A DNA stretch of 8,715 bases from an uncultured Caryophanales bacterium (GTDB lineage: Bacteria > Bacillota_I > Bacilli_A > RF39 > UBA660): NCBI GenBank assembly GCA_947303225.1, contig CAMYXG010000046.1:1-8715 (forward strand), given 5' to 3'. Within the stretch, counting starts at the first letter, position 1; every line of letters begins with the position of its first letter. Positions 1-6,099 of the stretch are shown here, piece by piece. A program made the position numbers and the translations under genes. Below the pieces are notes generated by a model. The model had not been told where the DNA came from, did not search any database, and saw nothing but the letters and a program-made list of their open reading frames with translations.

Positions 1-965
1 ATTCTATGGATCGTACTATGGGATTTGATGAAATTCGTTATAATTTTTATAAAAGAGTATTTAACGAACTTACAGGAGAGTATTCTTATGAATTGATGGA
101 AGATATGAATATACCTAGTACAAATGCACTTCAAAACAATATGACTTTGTTGCTTAGTGTTAATCCTGGAGAAACTAGTTTGGTGTTTGGTGATTATTAT
201 CGTTTGGAGGTTATTCCTTATGTTTATGTTACCATTGATGGCGTTCGTACACCGGTTCGTTTGACAAATGAAGGTGGAGTTTATGACTTTAACTTGAGGT
301 CTTTAAAGAATCCATATGTTGGTGTTAAGGGTGTTTATACTTCTGACTATACTGGAGATCGGAATGTTATAACTTTTGTTACGAATGTTTATGATAATAG
401 CCGTGTTGTTGTTGATGATACTTATACGGTTCAGCTTTTGGATGAAAATGGTAATGATATTACTCCGGAAGCTTATGTTGGATATCATGCAAGTACGCGG
501 AGATATAATACTGAATTTTTAGCTTCCGATTTGGAAGTAGGCCATGTATATCGTTTTATTGTTAAATATTCTGTTGATATGAAAAATAATATTGAATCTA
601 CTGTTGATAGGGAATACGTCTATGAGATTAATCTGCTCAGTTCGGATGATATTAATGTTGGTAACGTTGTTGCTACGGGTAATAATATTTATCCAAATCG
701 AATTGATTTACAGTTTACTAGTAGTTATCGTTTATCTTTAATTGATACACTGAGTTATTCGATTTATAATTCTTCTGATGGTTCTTCTATTGATGGTTCT
801 ATTGATTTCGAACCAGAGGAGAAGACTGTTGGAGGTCAAAAAATCTATGTTCAACCATTACCTGATACTCTTCCAGCTACCGGTTTGTATTATGTTCAGT
901 TACAGTTCTTGTATGATGGTAGGGTTGTTTATGATGGTGGAATCGATTATACCTATGTTGGATAG
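1..965 (+). CDS. FN3-like beta-rich protein, C-terminal part (5' end outside window)
   Basis: The reading frame is open from the first full codon (position 3) to a TAG at 963-965. The ATG at 6 has no ribosome binding site in view and the frame continues upstream, so this is most likely the last 320 residues of a larger protein. No transmembrane segment or catalytic motif is visible. The sequence is rich in Tyr, Val, Thr, Asp and Asn in alternating beta-strand patterns. Counting from the Met at position 6, two or three beta-sandwich units can be guessed at about 50-100, 101-212 and 216-319. The middle one has an FN3-type 'L-x-x-G-x-x-Y-x-F-x-V' strand (LEVGHVYRFIVKY, 176-188). Such domains normally lie outside the cell. 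It is followed after 25 nt by another FN3-like gene and then ATPase genes, so a shared role is likely. It looks less AT-rich than the genes that follow. Function unknown; FN3-like is a pattern-based call. Confidence 0.85.
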   Translation, partial: SMDRTMGFDEIRYNFYKRVFNELTGEYSYELMEDMNIPSTNALQNNMTLLLSVNPGETSLVFGDYYRLEVIPYVYVTIDGVRTPVRLTNEGGVYDFNLRSLKNPYVGVKGVYTSDYTGDRNVITFVTNVYDNSRVVVDDTYTVQLLDENGNDITPEAYVGYHASTRRYNTEFLASDLEVGHVYRFIVKYSVDMKNNIESTVDREYVYEINLLSSDDINVGNVVATGNNIYPNRIDLQFTSSYRLSLIDTLSYSIYNSSDGSSIDGSIDFEPEEKTVGGQKIYVQPLPDTLPATGLYYVQLQFLYDGRVVYDGGIDYTYVG

Positions 966-976
966 TAATTTATGAT

Positions 977-984
977 GGGAGGAG
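977..984 (+). promoter_or_regulatory. Ribosome binding site for the gene at 991
   Basis: GGGAGGAG ends 6 nt before the ATG at 991, a near-perfect Shine-Dalgarno site. It lies in the 25-nt gap after the upstream TAG, the longest non-coding gap in the window, and fixes the start of the downstream gene. Confidence 0.85.
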
Positions 985-990
985 AATAAT

Positions 991-2433
991 ATGAGTTCTG
1001 ATACAGTAAAGAAAAAAAGAAATAATACTGGTTTATTTGTATTATTCTCTTTTCTAGTTTTATTGATTATTGGGGTTTTCGGTTATGCCTTGTATAATAC
1101 TTTGTCTTTTGATAATACTTTATATAATGTAGCAAAAGGTAGTTTTACTTATGATAAGAACTATAATTATGTTTCTTTGAAAGAATCTGCTGATTTGCAG
1201 CAACGTTGGGATAAGAATTATTATTTAAAATTATCTGATCAAAAAAAGGTTACTAATTTAGGAAATGATGTTGTTATTTATAATAAGAATGATTATAAAT
1301 TATATATTTATGGATCAAATTATCAAGTTAAGTTAACAGGGGATGTTATACCGTCTTCTACTGTTGTTTCTATTTCTCGTACTGGAGCACCTTCTTTCTT
1401 TAAATTAGATGATAGAAAATATTTAATCACTGGTAAAAAGATTCATTCTGAAGTGAAGGGAATTTCTACAAAAGATTATTTGATTGTTGATATTGATAAG
1501 AGTGGTAATGCTTTATTATTAAATCATGAAACAAATATAAAAGTATTAAGTACTTTAAAACTTGTAACAAGTGATTTTATATTTGATGTTGCAAATGAGA
1601 GATTATTGGTTGGAAAAGATGTTATTGATTTGAAGAAAATTAATGGTAGTACTAATCAATATGTTGAGCCTGATTTAGAAGAGATTACTCCGGAAATATT
1701 AACGAATCCACTAACGGGTAATACGGATACAGTTTCAAGTACAAGTGATACTTCTACTGGAAATAGTAATTCTGGAGGAGGATTTGTTGGTGGAGCTGTA
1801 GTTTCTGGAGGAGGATCATCTGGTTCTTCTGAAAAGCTTAATATTGTAAAAAGTGCCTTTTTAACATCTGTTACTGGATATACTTCTTATATTGATGTTA
1901 CTTATACGGTATATGATCCTAAAAATGAGTATACTAGTGTTTATTTATTAGTAGAAAATGTTGCGAATCCAGGACAACCGATGAAGATGGTTTTAAATAA
2001 AAATTCTTCTCGGTATAGAATTCGAAATTTAGTTCCTAATTCTGAATATAAAATTAGTTTTTGTTATACGTATGTTAATCCTGAGAATGTTGATGTTGTT
2101 TTAGATGATGTAGCCAATGCAGTTACTGCTAAAACTAAAAAGACGACTTCAAAAATTACTGTTGATAGGATTAGCTCAGGGAAGATTTACTTTACTGTTT
2201 ATTATGATAGTTCTTATGCTTATGATTTTTCTAATGTTGTTTTATATTCTGATGGAAATAATATTGGTACAGTAGCAGTTGATACAGTTCAAGCATTATC
2301 TAGTAAGGGATTTAGTTCCTTTGTTACATTAGATTCTTCTTTGGGATATGAAATTATTTTAAAATTAGAAGATTGTACCTATCAAGGTGAAGCGGTTTCA
2401 TCTGAGGTTCGTACAAAGTTTATTAATCGATAG
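991..2433 (+). CDS. Membrane-anchored extracytoplasmic protein with two FN3/Ig-like domains
   Basis: The 480-residue protein starts at an ATG behind a strong ribosome binding site. A basic N-terminus (KKKR, 7-10) precedes one hydrophobic helix at about 14-36, with no lipobox or evident cleavage site, so it should be a signal anchor with the C-terminus outside. Residues 40-225 form a beta-rich domain I do not recognise. Residues 244-280 are a flexible Ser/Thr/Gly linker. Two beta-sandwich units follow: about 284-383, with an FN3-like strand (RNLVPNSEYKISF, 345-357), and about 385-479. The gene lies between an FN3-like gene and the c-subunit gene; only 11 nt separate it from the latter, whose ribosome binding site overlaps this stop codon. 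Co-transcription with the ATPase is therefore nearly certain. The anchor-plus-exported-domain layout resembles the partial gene at 8230. It could be an adaptor, adhesin or substrate-handling partner of the motor. Function unknown. Confidence 0.92.
   Translation: MSSDTVKKKRNNTGLFVLFSFLVLLIIGVFGYALYNTLSFDNTLYNVAKGSFTYDKNYNYVSLKESADLQQRWDKNYYLKLSDQKKVTNLGNDVVIYNKNDYKLYIYGSNYQVKLTGDVIPSSTVVSISRTGAPSFFKLDDRKYLITGKKIHSEVKGISTKDYLIVDIDKSGNALLLNHETNIKVLSTLKLVTSDFIFDVANERLLVGKDVIDLKKINGSTNQYVEPDLEEITPEILTNPLTGNTDTVSSTSDTSTGNSNSGGGFVGGAVVSGGGSSGSSEKLNIVKSAFLTSVTGYTSYIDVTYTVYDPKNEYTSVYLLVENVANPGQPMKMVLNKNSSRYRIRNLVPNSEYKISFCYTYVNPENVDVVLDDVANAVTAKTKKTTSKITVDRISSGKIYFTVYYDSSYAYDFSNVVLYSDGNNIGTVAVDTVQALSSKGFSSFVTLDSSLGYEIILKLEDCTYQGEAVSSEVRTKFINR
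1720..1830 (+). repeat. Ser/Thr/Gly-rich linker with a repeated 13-nt Gly-coding unit
   Basis: Codons 244-280 of the membrane-anchored protein encode a low-complexity Thr/Ser stretch followed by Gly/Ser. The 13-mer TCTGGAGGAGGAT occurs at 1771-1783 and again at 1804-1816. It probably acts as a flexible hinge between the membrane-proximal domain and the distal FN3-like domains. Confidence 0.7.
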
Positions 2434-2437
2434 GAGG
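2432..2437 (+). promoter_or_regulatory. Ribosome binding site for the c-subunit gene, overlapping the upstream stop
   Basis: AGGAGG overlaps the upstream TAG (2431-2433) and sits 7 nt before the ATG at 2445. This is one of the strongest sites in the window, as expected if c is made in several copies per complex, and it ties c translation to the FN3-like gene. Confidence 0.85.
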
Positions 2438-2444
2438 AAAAAAT

Positions 2445-2690
2445 ATGGAAACAATTTTATCTTCAACAATTACTGCGATTGGTTTGATGTTGGGACTTGC
2501 TTTTTTAGGAATTGGTATTGGAATTGGTATTTTAGGTTCTAAAGTAGCTGAAGCAATTGGTCGAAATCCTGAAACAAAAGCAGATGTTGTTCATTCTATT
2601 ATGACATTAATGATCGTATTAACAATATTTTTACTTTTCCTTTTTGCCTTTGTTTTCTTATTGTTATATTTTAATCCATTATTAACTTGA
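2445..2690 (+). CDS. atpE: F-type ATPase c subunit-like protein lacking the ion-binding carboxylate
   Basis: This 81-residue two-helix hairpin matches the F0 c subunit in length and layout. Helix 1 (about 8-37) has the ring-packing glycine series at 22-31 (GIGIGIGILG), followed by K33 and E36. The loop R40-N41-P42-E43 matches the family's R-Q-P-(E/D), which contacts gamma and epsilon. Helix 2 runs from about 48 to 76. In E. coli the essential Asp61 is the 21st residue counting from the loop Arg41, and in Bacillus c the essential Glu is at the same offset. Here that position is Thr60, in the run IVLTIF, and no Asp or Glu lies anywhere in helix 2. Helix 1 offers no replacement acid and no Na+-site Gln. 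The end of helix 2 is crowded with Phe and Leu, unlike the small residues usual there. The family call is firm; proton or sodium transport is unlikely. It may form a structural rotor ring. Confidence 0.92.
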   Translation: METILSSTITAIGLMLGLAFLGIGIGIGILGSKVAEAIGRNPETKADVVHSIMTLMIVLTIFLLFLFAFVFLLLYFNPLLT

Positions 2691-2693
2691 TTT

Positions 2694-3443
2694 ATGAATA
2701 TTCTATTTTTGATTTTGTTTTTTGTACTTGTTATTCTTTTAATTATAGTAATGTTTTTACTATTAAAGAGATTAATTTTTAAAGTCAATCAACAGTCTAT
2801 GGATTATTTCTTAGATAAATTAAAAGCATATGATCAGTTAGTGGATGATCGTGAAAAAAAATTAAAGGAATTAGATGAATTAATTGATAATAAAGAAAAT
2901 GAATTGAATAAGAAGGAAGAGAGTCATGTTCATGAGAATACTCCTGTATTCTTCTATGACTTGAAGAATGTTAATTATAAAGATGAGAATATTTTTCATA
3001 AAATGAAGGAAGTTGATAGAAAATTTCATTTTGATAATAAAAAAGTAGTAAGTGATTTTATTGATCATCATTTTGATGCTAGTATTATTGAAGAATATAA
3101 AAAGTATTGTGAAATAAAAGAACGATTTAATCAAGATACTATATTTAATATTCTTACGAAAAAAGAAAGTAAACAGATTGATGAGGTTCGAAGTATATTA
3201 GGTGATTCTGTTTCTATATTGGATCATTATTTAAAGAAGAATAAGGTTTTTCATATCAAGAAATTTGTGTCTTATCTTAATAATATTTTGAATACTCTTG
3301 ATCCTTATGTTTATGTTTATGTTGGAAATGAGAATGAAAATTATAATAGTCTTCATTCTTATGTTCAAACAAAGTTTGATGATTCTATTTATAAAGGAAT
3401 TAGAATTATTTATAGGGGGAAGCTATACGATTATAGCATTTAA
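2694..3443 (+). CDS. b/delta-like stator subunit (membrane helix, short coiled coil, delta-like domain)
   Basis: The 249-residue protein occupies the b and delta slot between c and alpha. Residues 2-24 are a strongly hydrophobic N-terminal helix, as in subunit b. Residues 33-77 are a charged Lys/Glu/Asp helix fit for a coiled coil. Residues about 110-200 look helical and resemble the delta bundle, including KESKQIDEVRSILGD (157-171). The last residues, FDDSIYKGIRIIYRGKLYD (228-246), align well with the delta C-terminus, where a Val/Ile-Asp-x-Ser-hydrophobic segment is followed by a G-hydrophobic strand and D-G-S. A fused b-delta protein is known from mycobacteria, but that one is about 440 residues. 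The stalk here is far shorter than the usual b helix of more than 100 residues. The start is 3 nt after the c stop with no Shine-Dalgarno site, so translation probably depends on coupling to c. The delta-like call is moderate to good; the b-like call rests on layout. Confidence 0.78.
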   Translation: MNILFLILFFVLVILLIIVMFLLLKRLIFKVNQQSMDYFLDKLKAYDQLVDDREKKLKELDELIDNKENELNKKEESHVHENTPVFFYDLKNVNYKDENIFHKMKEVDRKFHFDNKKVVSDFIDHHFDASIIEEYKKYCEIKERFNQDTIFNILTKKESKQIDEVRSILGDSVSILDHYLKKNKVFHIKKFVSYLNNILNTLDPYVYVYVGNENENYNSLHSYVQTKFDDSIYKGIRIIYRGKLYDYSI

Positions 3444-3452
3444 AAAAGAATA

Positions 3453-3460
3453 AGAGAGGG
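3453..3460 (+). promoter_or_regulatory. Ribosome binding site for the alpha-subunit gene
   Basis: AGAGAGGG lies 6 nt before the ATG at 3467 in a 23-nt gap, and supports this start. Confidence 0.65.
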
Positions 3461-3466
3461 ATAACT

Positions 3467-5308
3467 ATGAGTGACAACTATATAGCAGAAAAAGTTAATT
3501 CTAAAGTTGATTCTATCATGGATAATAATAATGTGTTTGACGTTGGCACTGTAGTTAAGGTCAATGATTTTATTATAGAAGTTTCAGGTTTAGAAAATGT
3601 TATGTTCTATGAAAAGATAAATGTTTCTAATAAGGCATTTGGATATGTTAATAGTATTAAAGAAGATGTGGTAGTCGTTGCTTTATTAAAGATTTATACT
3701 CCTGTTTGTGTGGGGGATAAAGTTCATTCTACCAATACATTATATACTGGATCATTTTCTCCTTCTTCTATAGGAAGAGTAATTGACTTGTTTGGTGAAG
3801 ATAAATTAACTTCACGTGTATTTGAAGATTTAATTGACATACCAATTGAAAGGCCTACGATTCCTATTATGGATCGTACTATGGTTAATCGTCCTTTACT
3901 TACAGGAATTACTGGTATTGATTTAATGTATCCAATTGGTAAAGGACAAAGACAATTAATTCTTGGTGATAAGCGAACTGGAAAAACTCAGATTGGATTG
4001 GATACTATTGTGAATCAGCAGGGTAAGAATGTTTTATGTTTTTATGTAGCAATAGGTAAGACAAAAAAGGAAGTTAAGAATATATATCAAGAATTGATGA
4101 AGAGGGGAGCTATTAGTTATACTACTATTATTACTGCTTTTAATGATGAATTATCTCCTGTAATATCTTTAATTCCTTATTTTGCATTGAGTGTTGCGGA
4201 GAATTATTTGATGCAGGGATATGATATTTTGGTAGTTATAGATGATTTGAAACGTCATGCAGAAGCTTATCGTGAGATTAGTTTGGTTTCTGGAAAGACT
4301 CCTGGACGTGATGCTTATCCAGCTGATATTTTCTATACCCATTCTAGATTATTAGAAAAGGGATGTCAGCATAAAAATGGTGGTTCTATTACGATTCTAC
4401 CTATTGTTGAGACAAAGGGTGGAGATATTACAGATTATATTTCTACTAATATTATTTCTATTACTGATGGTCAGATTGTTTTATCTTCTAAGAATTTCCA
4501 ACGAGGTGAAAAGCCAGCTATTGATTATGGTCTTTCTGTTTCTCGGTTGGGAGGCCAGGTTCAGGATGCTGCTATTAAGGCGGTTGGTAATAATGTACGT
4601 CGAAGATTGTTGAGTTATTTGGAAACTCGTTCTGTATATGAACTTGTCAATATGGATGAAATGAGTATGGAGCTTAAGAATCAATTTATGGAAGGAAAAA
4701 TTATTCTTTCTAATTTGAATCAATATAAGTTTTCTCCTAAATCTCCTGAGCAAATGGTTCAATTGTTTCAAGATTTTGTAGAGCAAGTAGAAGAGAAAGC
4801 TAATACTAGACCAACTTCTTCTCCAATACAAACAGTTGCTCCTGTAGCCGTTCCTCCAACGAGTGCACCAGTAGTTGCTACACCGCCAACTAGTGCACCA
4901 GTAGTTGTTAGTATGCCTACAGAACCAGTTGTTGCATCTCCAACTACGGAACCTTCAGTTGATACGAATGTACTTTCTTCTTCTGCATCAACTGTGATTC
5001 AATCTGAAGAGGTAGATAATCCTTTATCTATTGTGAATTCTTCTCCTGATGCAAGTAATACAGTTTCAACGGTTTCTGAAGAGCCACAAATTTTGTCTCA
5101 TGAAACTGTTAATATTCCTACAGTAGAGCCAGAAATCATATCTACAGAGAATGCTTCTACTACTGAGGAGCCACAAATATTATCTCATGAAACTATTAAT
5201 ATTCCTGTTGTTGCAGCAGATTCTAGTACAATAAATGAGACGGGTAGTCCACAGATTATTTCTCATGAAACGATTCAAATGCCAGTTGTGGATTCTTCTG
5301 TTCAGTGA
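3467..5308 (+). CDS. atpA: F1 ATPase alpha subunit with truncated C-terminal domain and long repeat-bearing tail
   Basis: Residues 1-440 match F1 alpha, the mostly non-catalytic partner of beta. The N-terminal beta-barrel (about 24-92) is followed by the nucleotide domain: P-loop GDKRTGKT (167-174, usual GDRQTGKT), Walker B ILVVIDD (254-260), TPGRDAYPADIFYTHSRLLEK (start 278) and STNIISITDGQ (326-336). The arginine finger R360 is kept in GLSVSRLGG (355-363); it completes the beta active site. The start of the C-terminal helical domain is recognisable (ILSNLNQYKFSPKSPEQM, 413-430), but the last 70-80 residues of the usual domain are missing. In their place are about 165 residues (448-613) rich in Pro, Ser, Thr, Val and Glu, with a duplicated PPTSAPVV and three PQI-SHET motifs. 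Total length is 613 against about 500 normally. In F1 the alpha C-terminus faces the membrane, so three tails per head would hang there. The next gene, gamma, follows after 12 nt. Confidence 0.97.
   Translation: MSDNYIAEKVNSKVDSIMDNNNVFDVGTVVKVNDFIIEVSGLENVMFYEKINVSNKAFGYVNSIKEDVVVVALLKIYTPVCVGDKVHSTNTLYTGSFSPSSIGRVIDLFGEDKLTSRVFEDLIDIPIERPTIPIMDRTMVNRPLLTGITGIDLMYPIGKGQRQLILGDKRTGKTQIGLDTIVNQQGKNVLCFYVAIGKTKKEVKNIYQELMKRGAISYTTIITAFNDELSPVISLIPYFALSVAENYLMQGYDILVVIDDLKRHAEAYREISLVSGKTPGRDAYPADIFYTHSRLLEKGCQHKNGGSITILPIVETKGGDITDYISTNIISITDGQIVLSSKNFQRGEKPAIDYGLSVSRLGGQVQDAAIKAVGNNVRRRLLSYLETRSVYELVNMDEMSMELKNQFMEGKIILSNLNQYKFSPKSPEQMVQLFQDFVEQVEEKANTRPTSSPIQTVAPVAVPPTSAPVVATPPTSAPVVVSMPTEPVVASPTTEPSVDTNVLSSSASTVIQSEEVDNPLSIVNSSPDASNTVSTVSEEPQILSHETVNIPTVEPEIISTENASTTEEPQILSHETINIPVVAADSSTINETGSPQIISHETIQMPVVDSSVQ
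4853..4906 (+). repeat. Tandem PPTSAPVV repeat in the alpha tail
   Basis: Residues 463-470 and 473-480 are identical (PPTSAPVV), with a 30-nt period and close DNA similarity, which suggests a recent duplication. The segment is Pro-rich and probably extended and disordered, forming a spacer between the F1 body and the SHET motifs. Confidence 0.8.
5081..5290 (+). repeat. Three PQI-SHET linear motifs in the alpha tail
   Basis: Three copies of a 15-residue unit lie at residues 539-553 (EPQILSHETVNIPTV), 568-582 (EPQILSHETINIPVV) and 594-608 (SPQIISHETIQMPVV). The DNA starts are 5081, 5168 and 5246. The consensus is PQI(L/I)SHET(V/I)(N/Q)(I/M)P(T/V)V. The linkers between copies (14 and 11 residues) are not conserved, so the motifs are likely kept by selection as docking sites. 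Confidence 0.88.
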
Positions 5309-5320
5309 GTGTGATTTTAT

Positions 5321-6094
5321 ATGTCTATCAAAAATGTTGTTAAAGTAATGAACTTCCATTCCTTAATTCGTGTAGATAAATCTAGAAGAAAAGCTGCAAT
5401 GTATTTTGACACAGAAGAGGAATTATTACGATTAATCAAAAAGGTAATGTTTAATAAGAATATGATTCTTGATAAAAAATTATTAACTCCTAATAGTAAT
5501 GCAGATGTTTTAAATGTTTATATTGGAAATGATTTGGGATTTTGTGGAGACTTTAATTTTTCTATTAATAAGGAAGTTCGTAGAGATTCTGATTATAAGG
5601 TAATTATTGGTAGAAAAGTTCATTACTTTCCTGAGGATGAAAAAGTTGTTTTATATCAAACTAAGGAAGAGTTTTTTCAAGACTTTTCTAAATTACAAAA
5701 TGTTATTGTAGATAGTGTTTTTCATGGGAAATATCGAGAAATCAACGTTATTTATAATCATTATTATAATATTGATCATTTGGAGTTTACTAAGAAAAAG
5801 CTTTATCCTTTTGATTATGGAGAAATGGATGAAGGAGTAGACTATAATGAGGATTTTGCTTTGGAGACAGATATTAATACATTAATTAGTAATTTGATTG
5901 CTTTATATGTTTGCTATGAGCTTAAAATATGTGAAATTAATAGTTATGCTGCTGAAAATGTTATTCGTCAGCAATTAACGAGTGAATCTTTAAAGAAAAT
6001 AGAAGATTTGGAAGAAGAAAAATTCAAAGAAGAGAGAAAAGTAAGGAAACAGAAAGAGTTTCAAAAGATTGTTGAAAATTATAGAAAGGGGTAG
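5321..6094 (+). CDS. atpG: F1 ATPase gamma subunit (central rotor shaft)
   Basis: The 257-residue protein lies between alpha and beta, as in standard atp operons, and is a little shorter than the usual 285. Its N-terminal helix (1-45, SIKNVVKVMNFHSLIRVDKS...) matches the gamma start in layout. The family signature around S-D-R-G-L-C-G-G-L-N is seen as GNDLGFCGDFN (69-79). The middle is a Rossmann-like alpha/beta region. The C-terminal helix starts with CEINSYAAENVIRQQL (204-219), which matches the S-E-x-x-A-A-R-M-x-A-M-x-x-A region, and continues as a very charged helix to the end. Both shaft helices are therefore present and rotation inside alpha3-beta3 is plausible. The start is 12 nt after the alpha stop with only a weak Shine-Dalgarno site (GAGTG, 5307-5311), so translation may be coupled to alpha. 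The sequence is clearly more divergent than alpha or beta. Confidence 0.9.
   Translation: MSIKNVVKVMNFHSLIRVDKSRRKAAMYFDTEEELLRLIKKVMFNKNMILDKKLLTPNSNADVLNVYIGNDLGFCGDFNFSINKEVRRDSDYKVIIGRKVHYFPEDEKVVLYQTKEEFFQDFSKLQNVIVDSVFHGKYREINVIYNHYYNIDHLEFTKKKLYPFDYGEMDEGVDYNEDFALETDINTLISNLIALYVCYELKICEINSYAAENVIRQQLTSESLKKIEDLEEEKFKEERKVRKQKEFQKIVENYRKG
6085..6091 (+). promoter_or_regulatory. Ribosome binding site for the beta-subunit gene
   Basis: AAAGGGG lies inside the end of the gamma gene, 8 nt before the ATG at 6100. Gamma and beta are separated by only 5 nt. Confidence 0.7.
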
Positions 6095-6099
6095 TTATC

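Noticed and set aside
5..3884. A 17-nt exact match (TATGGATCGTACTATGG) at 5-21 and 3868-3884, both read in frame as MDRTM.
   Set aside because: In alpha, MDR is part of a conserved family motif, and the copy in the first gene has unrelated flanks. Chance is a fair explanation in AT-rich DNA and no mobile-element structure surrounds either copy.
303..4831. Minus-strand open frames, for example at 303-488, 2591-2788, 2880-3134 and 4481-4831.
   Set aside because: All lie opposite strongly supported plus-strand genes, lack good ribosome binding sites and have biased Ile/Asn/Lys content typical of antisense reading of AT-rich genes.
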